From: Diplocarpon mali
Taxonomy: Eukaryota > Ascomycota > Leotiomycetes > Helotiales > Drepanopezizaceae
Reading direction: 5' to 3'
Assembly (NCBI GenBank): GCA_024741835.1
Contig: JAENRP010000494.1
Span: 1 to 24,235 of the forward strand
DNA: 24,235 nucleotides
Within the stretch, counting starts at the first letter, position 1, and every line of letters begins with the position of its first letter. Shown piece by piece: positions 1 to 9,650 of this stretch. A program made the position numbers and the translations under genes. The notes under the pieces were generated by a model that saw only the letters and a program-made list of their open reading frames with translations, ran no database searches and was not told the origin of the DNA.

Positions 1-510
1 AAATATATAAGCGCAAAGCTTAAGGTATATACTAATTCTAATTAGGTAAATATAAAAGGTTGGAAAAGTATATTTAAAAGTATAATAGTACTATATAGTA
101 GACCTATATTATAAGGAAATAGGAAGTAGAAATCAATAGCTATCGCAAGCACTAAAGCTAAATATATATTAATATTATTAAATTATAAGTAAGGATTATA
201 AATCGCCTAAGTTTTAAAAGTTATAAATTTCGCTAAATATATTAAATAAAATAAGAATTATATTAATCTTTAAGTAGATAATATAAAGGCGATTATACTT
301 ATAAAGAATCTATACTTATATAAGCGATTGAAATATATTAATATTACTTACTACTTTATCTATAACCTTATTATAAAAAATAAGTTATTAATTACCTATA
401 TCTTAATTAATTAAATAGTAGCAAATGGATTTATAAAGCTATTAAAGATAGTTATAAAGTTTAAAGCATTTAAAGATATACTAAGGTTATATAAGATAGT
501 AAAGGCTTAA
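1..510 (+). pseudogene. 3' end of CopA gag-pol (copia RNase H), RIP-decayed
   Basis: This is the last 170 codons of a Ty1/copia polyprotein, covering the RNase H domain, which in copia elements removes RNA from the RNA-DNA hybrid during reverse transcription. Frame 1 reads KVYTNSN*VNIKGWKS near the start, matching the copia consensus YTDSDWAG..D.RRS. KSIAIASTKAKYI follows, matching QKSVALSSTEAEY. Further on are LIKNLYLYKRLKYINI (compare NP..H.R.KHIDI) and YHF-type residues. The frame ends at TAA 508-510, followed directly by TAG. Stops inside are TAA or TAG at expected W and Q positions. The same sequence recurs inverted at 1333-1842 and directly at 21831-22341. The upstream part of the element lies outside the window. 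Confidence 0.9.
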
Positions 511-812
511 TAGGCTTAAGGACGACTTTTAAGCCTGCCCTGCGAGTTAGGTTATATAGTCTTATAAAGGAAAGTTTTTAGATCGACTCTTAGGCCTAGA
601 CTGCGAGTCAAGTTATATAGTTTTATAAAGGAACGCTTTTAGGAAAATTAACTCCTAATCCTATCTTATAAGTAGAATTTAGTAATTTCAATAGAGGTTA
701 TTATTAATTAATTATTTTTAATTTAAAGAGATACCTAGGAGTTAGATTAGCGTAAAAGGATAGTTATTGCTTTCCTAACTATAAGTCAATCGGAGTAAGG
801 TCTAAGTAAGGG
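511..812 (+). other. 3' untranslated region of left CopA copy
   Basis: This noncoding stretch lies between the pol stop and the LTR. It holds three copies of the 24-bp ACTC..GAGT palindromic motif at 524-547, 584-607 and 650-673. The first two sit inside a roughly 60-bp direct repeat that also contains TTATATAGTYTTATAAAGGAA. The short purine run just before 813 (AAGTAAGGG) is the likely polypurine tract that primes plus-strand DNA synthesis; the other two CopA copies have AAGAAAAGG and a GGGG run at the same place. Confidence 0.7.
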
Positions 813-1007
813 TATTAAGATAGGTAATACAGCTATTACTTTAATATATTATCATATAACCCTACTGCTTAATTAATAGGATATTAATACGTATATAGCT
901 ATAGGGAAGAAAGGGGTAACCTTCCTTCCTTAACTCTTACTAATATATCGACTATCGACCTTTAGAAGTTTCTATTACCTATTGCGCCGACTTACTTAAG
1001 CTTAATA
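813..1007 (+). repeat. CopA 3' LTR (195 bp), left copy
   Basis: It starts TATTAAGATAGG and ends TTAATA. Comparison with the less mutated LTR at 6830-7024, which starts TGTTGAGATAGG, shows that the original TG..CA termini were converted to TA..TA. The length is exactly 195 bp, as in the other two complete CopA LTRs. It contains ACGTATATAGCTATAGGGAA, a TATA-like segment that may be the promoter (inference). Confidence 0.88.
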
Positions 1008-1026
1008 TATATTACCTATCTTAATA
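1008..1026 (-). repeat. First 19 bp of the 3' LTR of minus-strand CopA, interrupted
   Basis: Read on the minus strand from 1026 it is TATTAAGATAGGTAATATA, matching the start of the CopA LTR (TGTTGAGATAGGTAATACA at 7024) with only TG to TA and C to T changes. It stops exactly where the plus-strand LTR ends at 1007. Bases 1008-1012 (TATAT) would be the target duplication of the left element. Confidence 0.75.
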
Positions 1027-1332
1027 CCCCTACTTAAACCTTACTTTAATTGACCTATAGTTAGGAAAATAATAACTATCCTTTTGCGCTAATCCAACTC
1101 TTAAGTATCTCTTTAAATTAAAAACAATTAATTAATAATAACCTCTATTGAAATTATTAAACTCTATTTATAAAGTAGGACTAGGAATCAATTTTCCTAA
1201 AAGTATTCCTTTATAAGACTATATAACTTAACTCGCGGTCTAAGCCTAGGAGTTGATTTAAAAAAAAACTTTCCTTTATAAGACTATATAACTTAACTTA
1301 TAAGGCGGGCCTAGGAGTTATCCTTAAGCCTA
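1027..1332 (-). other. 3' untranslated region of minus-strand CopA
   Basis: This is the counterpart of 511-812 in reverse orientation. It carries three 24-bp palindromic motifs, around 1291-1314, 1222-1245 and 1155-1178, and the polypurine run GGGG immediately before the LTR start at 1026. No coding potential was seen. Confidence 0.7.
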
Positions 1333-4300
1333 TTAAGCCTCTACTATCTTTTATAACCCTAGTATATCTTTAAATGCTTCGAACTTTGCAACTATCTCTA
1401 ATAGCTTTATAAATCTATCTACTACTATTTAATCAGTTATAATATAGGTAATTAATAACTTATTCTTTGTAATAAGGTCGTAGATAAAGTAGTAGGTAAT
1501 ATTAATATATTTTAATCGCTTATATAAGTATAGATTCTTTATAAGTACAATCGCTCTTATATTATCTATTTAAAGATTAATATAGTTCCTATCTTATCTA
1601 ATATACTTAATAAAACCTATATCTTTTAAAACTTAGGCGATTTATAATCCTTACTTGCAATTTAATAATATTAATATATATTTAGCCTTAGTGCTTATAG
1701 TAGCTATTGATTTCTACTTCCTACTTCCTTATAATATAAGTCTACTATATAGTACTATTACGCTTTTAAATATACTTTTCCGACCTTTTATATTTGCCTA
1801 ATTGAAATCGGTATATACCTTAAGCTTTACACTTATATATTTTATTAGTCTATATCTTACCTTTTATATAATTATCAATTAAAGGTACTTTTTAAGTCGC
1901 TTAACTATATTCTTATATTAAATCGTTAGATCCTTTAAGTTCTAATTAAGTTGCTTAATAATAAAGGCGATATCTAATCTTATATATACTATAGTATATA
2001 TAATCGCTTTAATATCCTATTAGTACTTCTTTAGATCTCCTTTCTACTTATTTTCATTAGTAGGCTTTAACTTATTATACTTTCCTTTAATTAGAGTACG
2101 CTTTAGCTTAAAGTTAGGAGTATAAGTAGAGAGTCCTATTTAGTCTAGGATCTTCTTAATATACTACTCTTAGTCTAACTAGAGTTCTTAAGTAAAGCGG
2201 TTTCTTATAATACAAATGCTAAGGATCTTATAAATTCCCCTTAGATCCTTAATATTAAAACGTTTTTAAATAGTTATAAAGAACTAATCTAATTAAGTAG
2301 TTGTTTTTGCAGCTATAGTAATATTATCAATATATAGTAGTAACTTGATTTTACGCTTAATATAGGTAAATAGATAAGGGTTAGCTAGGCTTTAAATAAA
2401 TCCTATTTTTACTAAAGTAGAGCTATATAAGAGGTTCTAATTATAAGCTAATTATTTAAGCCTATAGATACTATAGAGTATATAAAAAGAGTAGCTAGCG
2501 TATATAGAAATACTATTAGGTTAAGAGAGAAAAATCCATTCCTTTATAGTCGCTTTAGTAAATGTATTTTTAATATTATACTATCTATATTTAAGGTTCT
2601 TAGCAGCTACTATTACTATAAATATACAAAGGGTATCTATACGAACTATTAATATAAATATATCAAAGTAGTCTTTTCTATACTATTAAAAGAAGCCCTT
2701 AGCTATAAGCCTTACCTTATAATATTCTAAGGTCCTATTTGCATATATTTAAATTATAAAGACCCACTTTATTAATACTAGGTTTACATCCTTTAGCGTC
2801 GGTTCCTCTACCTATATGCTATTTGTAATAAAAGAGCTTATCTCCTTTTAAATTGCCTTATTCTATATTACTTTATTCTCTAAATCGTTAATAGCTTTAT
2901 TATATATCTTTAGAAGAGAGATTTTCATTATCCTCCTAGTAGCTAAAAACGCATTATCTTTATTATAGCTCTATTAAAGTTTAAGCTTATAGATCCTATA
3001 TGCTATTATAGCCTAGATACGCTTAGACTTGCGTTTATTTAAGGTGTCTTCCAGTTCTAGGTCTCTATTCCTTTTTAAAGGCGTAGGTTCGGCTATAGGT
3101 TCTATAGGCTTATTATCTAAGGAACCGCTTTCTAATAGTAAAGGCTTATTATTACTTATACCTATTTTAAGAATATCCTTTATTATAAGTGCTTTAATTA
3201 AAGGGATGATAATATTAAAGTTATTCTATACTTTAAGCAATTTGCAAACGATAGGAATGGTCTATTTAGCCTTTAGGCAACTAGTAGGTTGTCGATTAGC
3301 AGATATATTTAATATACCTAAGCTAAGAGAAAGGGGTTATTAGTTTAATTTAATAGTATTACTATCGAGTAATATACCTTGCGAATCTCTAGGTATATAG
3401 AGCTTTAAGGATAGCTCCCTCTTATTTCGAGATTTATTAAATTCAACTATTAAAGATATAATTACTTACCTTAGATCTAGCGCATATATTATCTATTACT
3501 TTATTATCTATTTAATAATATACTTAATAAATATATACTCTTTACTTTAGTCTATTAGCTTCTTACTCTTTATACCCGCGGGCTAGGACTTCGGGCTAAT
3601 ATAAGAGTAGCAGACGCTTTTAAAGACGCAGATATAGTCTAGGCTTGATTTCAGTTCGAAATATACCTTATATAGCAATATTTAAATACTATTAACTATT
3701 AGTCTATTACCTATCCTATTTCGCAGGTATATATTTGCCTTAATTGCAAAGTCTTAGAATTCTAATAGCAAGTTAGCATCTTGCAATAGAGTATGATAGT
3801 TAGTCTCTACTTATTAGATGCTTTACTTAGCGATGCCATTCTAATAGGAACCTTTATATATTATAGTTAGTTTATAATAAACTCTTTATTTTACCTATTT
3901 GTTAAGCTTTACCTTAATCTCTAATGTATTATCAGACTTAATAGCTATTAGCTTTAACTAGGTCTAGCGTTCCTTTATCACTTTCTAAGTTTCTAGCTTT
4001 TTTATAAGCTTAGATTTGGTCCTAGCGCAAATGGTCTATATCTATTAAGTAGAGTTATCTACTATTTAAGAAAACCAGTTATTTCCTTTAATTAAGGTTA
4101 TAAATAGTTTAGTAGTATTAATAGATATTAGCGCTAGTATCGAATCTTTTTATAGACTAAGCTTAGTTCGCATTTGATTTCGAAGTTTTATTAGCTTGCA
4201 AATTCGATATACTAAGCGATCCTTTAGTATTTAGATCTTCCGTTTTAAGGTCAAGACCTTATGCAAGCCCTTTAATTTCTCTAGCCTTAGATGCGCGAAT

Positions 4301-6423
4301 CTTTTATGCATTAGCTAATACCTTAATAGGCTTTCGGCTTTTAATAGCTTTAATAGCCTATTATTAGTTAATACTTTATTATCAGCGGCTAGAAAGGAAT
4401 AGTAATAGCAGTTCGAGGTTTTACTATTTTCTAATTGCAAGCTTAGCTTAAGAGTCGTTTTTAATAAAACCGCAAGATTTACTTGCAATCTTAGCTTAAG
4501 AGTCAATTTCCTAGAAATAGCAAGATCCACTTATAGTCCTAGCTTAAAAGTTGTTTTTAACAAATCTGCGAAGTTCACTTATAGTCTTAGCTTAAGAGTC
4601 ATTTCCGCGAATTTCACTTGCAATCCTAGCTTAAGAGTTATTATTAGCGAATCTGCAGAATCCACTCGCAGGCCTAGCCTAAGAGTCGTTTCTGCTAAAT
4701 TCACTTATAGTCCTAGCTTAAGAGTTATCTTTAAGGATATATTACATTCTACTTATAATCCTAGCTTAAGAGTTATTTTTACGAATTTCACTTGCGATCC
4801 TAGCTTAGGAGTCTATCTATTCTCCTTATTCTTACTTAATTATATTAAGGTAGAGAGTATACTTTCTTTAAAGGAATCCACTTATAGGTTTAGCTTAAAA
4901 GTCAATTTCTATAATATTACTTTTAAAATATTATAAAGTCTATCTTTAATTTTAACTTTAAAGATCACTTTATAATTATTATTTATAAACTATATAAATT
5001 GATTATTAAAAACTCCTATATAATTCAACTCTATATAGATCTTATAGCTAGATAAAAGATTAATGCCTAAGCTAAGTATAAGGAGAACATTTTACAAAAG
5101 GAAAGAAACGCTAATAATATTTATCTCTACTATACCTATCGAATCTATATACAACCTTCTACTACTAACCTTAATAAAGCGCCTTTTTATTTTAATAAGC
5201 AGGCCTTTAAATAAGTAGGGTTTATTAATCATATATACTATACAACTAGTATTATTATACTAATTAGATTTAAGGATCTTATAAAAATCGGCTTTTAAAA
5301 TATAAGCATCTTTATTATAATTATCGTTTAAATTATCAAAAGTGGATTTAGGTTCAAATGACCTACTATTATTATTAGAGGTATCTGTTAAAGTTTTGAC
5401 TAAATAGCCTTTTCCTTTGCCTTTCCTTAGTAGTTGCAGCCTTCGGCGGAATAAGGGCAGTTTGCTTCTTAACTTCTGCTTCAATTGCTTCTTAATATTA
5501 AAACTAGCGACTATATCGATCAATTGCCTTCTAACTTTATAACTAGTAATATTGTAAGTACTATTATAGAAGTAGTATCTCTAATAAGCTCGAGGGCTCG
5601 TCCTACGCTCCTTCCTCTTCTTAGGCTTATTATTACCCTATAACGCGGCATTTGCCGATTTAGAGCATCCTTTAAAGTCTTGCTTAATAGTTCGAAGGAG
5701 GTCGATCTTCTTATAAATCTTAAAGTTAGGTTAGATAAAAAGAGATTATTTTATAATAGCGAACTTAAGAGGGAGGCTATTAAGTAGGAAATTAAAAAGC
5801 TAAGTTTCTTTAAAAGTTATAGCTATCCTAGGATCTGCGGCTTTTACTCTCCTTCTTACTTTATATAGTATAGACTAGGCAGAGTCTATATTTATATCTA
5901 TATCCTTACTATCTTTATCTTTTTTATACTATAATAAAGTAATTTACTATAGTAAATATTAAGTATCAAAGGCAGTTATTTAAGAGTATTTTACCTTTAA
6001 AGTATCCCATCTTATCTTTATATTCTTATAAACTTAAATAAAATCTTAGTCTTCGTCGCTTAAACTTCTATTGATCTTAAGCTTGCATTTGGCTAAGGCC
6101 AGCTTATACTCCTTCTCCTTTTCTATATTCAAAATCTGCCTTTAGGATTCTTAGTTATTATCTACTAAAGCTCTTAGGCTAAGCTTATTCAATATATCTA
6201 GCAAATTCTTAGCAATTGTATTAGCTATTAAAGTAGAAGTAGACAAATCAGTAAAAGGAGTATAAGAGGCTATTCTTGCGTATTTAATAAGTATCTTTTA
6301 AATCGCTATTTTAATGCTTTTGCTCTTAAAGTAAAGCTCTAAATTGTCGAACCATTATTGCTAGTTCTTTCGAAAGAGTTAAAGGTCTCTAGGTCTGGTA
6401 TTTCGATCGGAATCGGAAGCTAT
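1333..6423 (-). pseudogene. CopA Gag-Pol polyprotein, 1,696 codons, RIP-decayed
   Basis: One frame runs from the eroded start (ATA at 6423-6421; ATG in the copy at 23246) to TAA at 1335-1333. It has dozens of TAA/TAG stops but no frameshift. In order: Gag with a cysteine/histidine-poor knuckle remnant (YYFYNSTYNITSY, about codon 290); protease site at 5253-5245 reading NTS for expected DTG, followed by MINKPYLFKG; a repeat-bearing linker (4433-4903); GAG-preintegrase LMHKRFAHLRLEKLKGLH with RICKL (about 4310-4200); integrase with YQNGIAKRSI-type residues; RT with LLLYIDNITIA (YIDN at 2334-2323, expected Y[V/I]DD); and RNase H with KVYTDFN (from 1821). Copia polyproteins are processed by their own protease. 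GAT-GAT to GAT-AAT in RT and DTG to NTS in protease would each inactivate the enzyme. Confidence 0.92.
4433..4903 (-). repeat. In-frame tandem array of ten 24-bp palindromic units in CopA
   Basis: Ten 24-bp units lie at 4433, 4481, 4529, 4577, 4616, 4664, 4703, 4751, 4790 and 4880 (start positions, each 24 long). Start-to-start distances are 48, 48, 48, 39, 48, 39, 48, 39 and 90, all multiples of three. The best-preserved unit (4664-4687) reads ACTCGCAGGCCTAGCC then TAAGAGTC. In the Gag-Pol frame each unit encodes TLKLGLQV-like residues, then a K/N/D-F/L/S-A spacer. The array sits in the linker between protease and GAG-preintegrase, so it would be a solvent-exposed repeat domain if ever translated (inference). 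Confidence 0.9.
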
Positions 6424-6814
6424 TGCTATTTTAAATAGAATTGCGTTTAAAATCGAATAAATTAAATAGTTAAAGGCACTCCTTCTATCGAAAAGTTGAA
6501 ATGATTAAATAGCAGGTATTATAGAAGTATTAAATAGGGAAGAAGTCCTTTTATCGAAAAGGGTTTTTTAGACTATAACATAGGGAATCACACCTCTTAC
6601 GAAATATAGTAAAGTAAAGAATTATACCTCTTGCAGTACCAAAGGGTTATAAAGCAAGGAATCATACCTCTTGCAATATAGGTTGGCTAAATAGGGAATC
6701 ATACCTCCTATTCGCCGATTGCTTACCTCTTACTATAAGTCTTATTCAACTTCCTATTAACAGTTGCAGCGCAAGTGCTTTCTAAAGGAAGTCAATAATC
6801 TATTATCGGTCTAG
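6424..6814 (-). other. CopA leader between primer binding site and gag
   Basis: This is untranslated leader RNA sequence, about 390 nt. It contains a degenerate direct repeat of AAGAGGTATGATTCC (minus strand) spread over about 6579-6715, better seen in the copy at 22961-23086. Repeats in this place could be packaging or translation signals. Nothing else was recognised. Confidence 0.6.
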
Positions 6815-6829
6815 CTAAGGCTTATAACC
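6815..6829 (-). promoter_or_regulatory. CopA primer binding site (half initiator tRNA-Met)
   Basis: Directly after the LTR the minus strand reads GGTTATAAGCCTTAG. The reverse complement of the anticodon arm of eukaryotic initiator tRNA-Met (GGGCTCATAACC) is GGTTATGAGCCC. The match is perfect except for changes of the RIP type (TG to TA, C to T). Drosophila copia is known to prime from a 5' half of tRNA-iMet cut in the anticodon loop, with a binding site of this form. Confidence 0.75.
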
Positions 6830-7024
6830 TATTAGGCTTAAGTAAGTCGGCGCAATAGGTAATAGAAACTTCTAAAGGTTGATAATCGATATATTAGTAA
6901 GAGTTAAGGAAGGAAGGTTACCCCTTTCTTCCCTATAGCTATATACGTGTCAATATCCTACTGATTAAGCAGTAGGGTCATATGATAATACATCGGAGTG
7001 ATAGCTGTATTACCTATCTCAACA
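6830..7024 (-). repeat. CopA 5' LTR (195 bp), minus-strand copy
   Basis: On the minus strand it starts TGTTGAGATAGG at 7024 and ends TAAGCCTAATA at 6830. It is the best preserved CopA LTR and keeps several TG and CA dinucleotides lost from the other two copies (813-1007, 22646-22840). It defines the element boundary inside the Gyp RT. Confidence 0.9.
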
Positions 7025-7722
7025 ACTACTACTATTATTAGTTTATAAGTTCCCTTCTCTTTCTTAATAATCAGGAACCATTTGTTCTTATAAGGGCTAT
7101 TATAGAACTTGAGAATACCTTACTTTAGCCTGTCCTTTAACATTTCAATTACCTTTTCTTAAAGAGCTTTAAGGACCTTAAATGTTTTCTTTTGCCAAGC
7201 TTCGTAGGGTATTATCTTAATCTTAATATAAAGCGTGACTTCTTCTTAAATCTGGCCTAGTTCCGTCTAGTCAAAAGCCAAGGCGTCCTTTCGATTTATT
7301 AAAGTTTTATAAAGTAGTTTGCGTTCTTACTCTATTAAGTTATCTTTAATTTTTAATATATCGAAACGCTCTTTTATTAGCCGATATCCAATAGGTTTAT
7401 TAGAAAATCTGCCTATAATAAACTTATCGAATTTGCCACCTAGTTTCGGAGGTCGAAGCTTCTTATCTTATTTAAACCAATCATCTAAGCCTTTAAGCTT
7501 TAAGCTATTAGAGATTCCCTAATCTATCGGTTGTACTTTATCGGCCTTACTTTTATATATAATTCGAATATTAGCTAGTATTATACTTCTTTACTTCTTT
7601 CCTTTTTTATTAAATCTTATAAAACAGTCCGAATTTTTCTTTTTAAAAATAAATAAAAGATTTTCTAAGTTATTAATTTAAAGTGCGTAAATGGAAATGT
7701 TATTAGTAATTTTATTATTTTT

Positions 7723-7746
7723 TACTCGCGGGTCCGGCCTATAAGT
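7723..7746. repeat. 24-bp palindromic motif, Gyp copy 1
   Basis: TACTCGCGGGTCC then GGCCTATAAGT. It matches the consensus form ACTC..GAGT read in either direction and lies in the protease-RT linker of Gyp. It would encode TYRPDPRV on the minus strand. Confidence 0.6.
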
Positions 7747-7884
7747 GGTTTTTAAGTTTTTTATAATAATAGGTAAAATATTAATATTTGCGAAACCAAC
7801 TCTCTTCTTTACTTTATTTTTCTTTTTTCTTGATTTTTAATCTAATAAAACGCTAATTATACTATTTTTCAAAATTCTAGATTT

Positions 7885-7908
7885 AACTCTTAAGCTAGGC
7901 TCGCAGGT
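7885..7908. repeat. 24-bp palindromic motif, Gyp copy 2
   Basis: AACTCTTAAGCTAGG then CTCGCAGGT, almost identical to the units in the CopA array. On the minus strand it encodes EPSLRV followed by KS.RI, close to the GPNLRVRSNPRI encoded by the copy at 17803-17826. Confidence 0.7.
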
Positions 7909-9346
7909 TAAATCACTATTATTTAAAATTAGTAAACTCGCCTTCCTTTTGCTATAACTCCTTGCTAAGTGCCATCCTTTACTAGCATTAAGCCGAGCCC
8001 TTATACTAGCTAATCGTTTCTTAAAACCTTATTCTAGAATTCGGCTATATCTCCTGCGATATTTATTTATCCTTTTAAAGATCGATCTATATTTTAAAGA
8101 CTAGCTTTTATAAGACTATTTCTAAGATAGTTAAATATTAGCTGAGATTTTAAAATAAAGGGCATTTTTAAAAGAATGTCATTTGAAGAATTCTCTATTA
8201 TTAGAAAGTTAGTATAATTAATAATTTCTTTAACTCTAACCTTTACGTTTTTCACCTATTTGTCAAAATTATATTTTAATCTAAAGACAGTCGAATAAAT
8301 AAGGAGTCGATCGCTAACAATTATCAATTAAGCCATTTCCGCCACTTTTCTAATTATTATATTAACTTTCGAACTATAATCGATTAGAGCCTTTGCTTTA
8401 ACTGATTCTTCTATTAAATAAACAATAATAGGGCTTTTTATCGCAACTGCTAAACAATTTCGATTAATATTCTAAGATATTAAAGCTATTACTATAATAT
8501 TATAGTACCTCTAGGTTCTTTTATCTTTTACAATCTAAAGATATTTAATTAAGGCTAAATGCTTCTTAGAGTTCTTTTATATTATAATTTCCATTTCCTT
8601 ATTATTATTCAAATCTTTAAAGGCAATTGGGATATGCTTTCTTAGCACTTTATTAAAGCGTCTAGTTAAATTAAATAGGTCTTTAAATATAAGGTTTATT
8701 TGCTAAGCTATGACATTCTTTACAGCTTTCTCTATTATAGTTAAACTAGCGTATTTATTAATGAATTTTTCCTATTTTAATATCTATTTCTTTCGCTTAA
8801 GGTTAAGGGTCTGCGTAATAACTTTAACTTCTTAATCTTTAAGCTTAGAGCCATCTTTATCTATTATATCTCTAATTAATTCGTCTACTATATCAGCTTT
8901 ATTCTCATCTACTGCGGTTCTAGACTATTAAGTATCTTTTAGCATTTGGACTCTATATTAAGATTCTTAAGTTGCATATATTAATTTCTAGACTTTAGCT
9001 AGTTTTATTAGTATTAAGGAAGTGGTAGATCTAGAAGGACGCTAAGTACTCTAAGGGTTTCTAAATATAAAAGCAGTATTAATATTAATAGATACATTAT
9101 TATTAACCTACCTTAAAATAGAGATACCTCTAACTTTAATAGCAGTCTGGTTCGAAGTTTGGTTAGTAAGCACTCCCTTAAGTAGATTGCTAGCTAGACC
9201 TATATATATATAAGTTGGGACCTTAGAGTTCATTTCAATAATACGCTTTCGTTCGGCTAAATCCTCGTCCTACTTTATACTATATATTATTATTTGAATA
9301 GTCTATAGCTATAAATGATTCTGGTGTTTTTTAATAGAGATAGCCT

Positions 9347-9351
9347 TTGGC
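9347..9351. repeat. Target-site duplication of CopC, left (TTGGC)
   Basis: TTGGC directly before LTR1 of CopC is repeated exactly after LTR2 (17349-17353). Removing the element and one copy rejoins the Gyp gag frame as IKDPRPKAISIKK with no shift. Confidence 0.95.
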
Positions 9352-9650
9352 TGTTGGTACGCAGATTCCTGTGCAGGAGGCAAGCTGCCCTTGTTCCTAG
9401 GGTCATCCCATATAGCTGTACCATATGCGATATAAGGGGTTTCGTATGTATTTCAGACGGCTGTTCAGCCGGAGGACTTCGGAAGGATATCTATATGCGG
9501 CTAGGAGGGACTATAGGAGGGAGGATATTTATAGGTATAAAGGTACTATCTTAGTTATATAGAGATAGATAGATATTATAATAGATTCTTTTTAATAATA
9601 AGTACTTAATTATATTTATATAAATATCGATTACTAGTATAGAACTTATA
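9352..9650 (+). repeat. CopC 5' LTR (299 bp)
   Basis: It starts TGTTGGTACGCAG and ends AGAACTTATA. Compared with LTR2 I count about 26 transitions and 4 transversions, a strongly transition-biased divergence. The first 150 bp keep many CA and TG dinucleotides. A TATTTATAGGTATAAAGG segment near 9524 could be the core promoter (inference). Confidence 0.95.

Larger units (their letters stand above)
1..1842. repeat. Large inverted repeat formed by two head-on CopA copies
   Basis: The left arm (1-831) and right arm (1008-1842) are reverse complements apart from transition differences, with a 176-bp centre (832-1007) that is the rest of the left LTR. Both arms carry the same order of parts: RNase H, 3' UTR repeats, polypurine tract and LTR start. 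It is best explained as one CopA inserted in opposite orientation into the 3' LTR of another, not as a primary palindrome. The arms could form a long hairpin in single-stranded DNA or RNA. Confidence 0.85.
1008..7024 (-). mobile_element. CopA, minus-strand copy, nearly complete Ty1/copia retrotransposon
   Basis: The order on the minus strand is 5' LTR (7024-6830), primer binding site (6829-6815), leader with repeats, Gag-Pol (6423-1333), 3' UTR with three 24-bp palindromes, polypurine tract, and only the first 19 bases of the 3' LTR (1026-1008). There the left CopA copy has been inserted. Domain order is Gag, protease, integrase, reverse transcriptase, RNase H, which defines copia. The whole element is RIP-mutated and cannot encode a protein. 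It is itself inserted into the RT of the Gyp element (junction 7024/7025). The five bases 7025-7029 (ACTAC) should be the target duplication, with its partner outside the window. Confidence 0.9.
7025..9346 (-). pseudogene. Gyp protease and N-terminal reverse transcriptase, RIP-decayed, interrupted
   Basis: From the CopC junction the gag frame continues DEDLAERKRIIEMNSKV (about 9265-9215). It then reaches a retropepsin-like domain: VKAKALIDYSSKVNIIIRK with the active-site region at 8381-8370 (DYSS where D-S/T-G-S is expected), and NDILLKMPFILKSQLIFNYL (about 8180-8130, the usual LGMPFL motif). A different frame, shifted by -1, then carries LGGKFDKFIIGRF, the pre-RT segment RKDALAFD, IKIIPYEAW and GILKFYNSPYKNKWFLIIKK (about 7130-7055). 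The last is the gypsy RT fingers motif (GI.EPSNSPY..PWFLV.KK). The frame is cut at 7025. Stops are TAA/TAG at Q or W positions. Two 24-bp palindromic motifs lie in the linker (7723-7746, 7885-7908). Confidence 0.88.
7025..9351 (-). mobile_element. Gyp (Ty3/gypsy) element, 3' of the visible part: protease and RT start
   Basis: This is the continuation of the minus-strand gypsy element whose 5' part lies at 17349-19746; CopC (9352-17348) separates the two. It ends at 7025 in mid-RT because the minus-strand CopA is inserted there. The rest of RT, RNase H, integrase and 3' LTR should lie beyond the left edge of the window. Confidence 0.87.

Noticed and set aside
3029..3343. Open frame of 104 codons, plus strand
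   Set aside because: It is antisense to the decayed CopA integrase-RT frame on the minus strand. It is open because stops in a RIP-mutated gene fall on the sense strand.
3571..3600. Another palindromic-motif copy (CCCGCGGGCTAGGACTTCGGG)
   Set aside because: It lacks the ACTC and GAGT ends and lies inside the integrase-RT linker. The resemblance is limited to CTAGG and is not convincing.
4433..4903. CRISPR-like array (24-bp repeats, regular spacing)
   Set aside because: The spacers are similar to each other, the units are in frame within a copia polyprotein, and the setting is fungal. It is a minisatellite.
6815..6829. Fragment of a tRNA gene
   Set aside because: Only the anticodon-arm complement is present and it sits directly at the LTR end. 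It is a primer binding site, not a gene.
7319..7522. Open frame of 67 codons, plus strand
   Set aside because: It is antisense to the Gyp pre-RT segment, whose minus-strand translation has recognisable gypsy motifs.
9315..9554. Open frames of 79 and 75 codons present in both CopC LTRs (also 17052-17279)
   Set aside because: The similarity between them is explained by the LTR duplication. The first starts in Gyp sequence outside the LTR, so its N-terminus is not shared. I see no domain.
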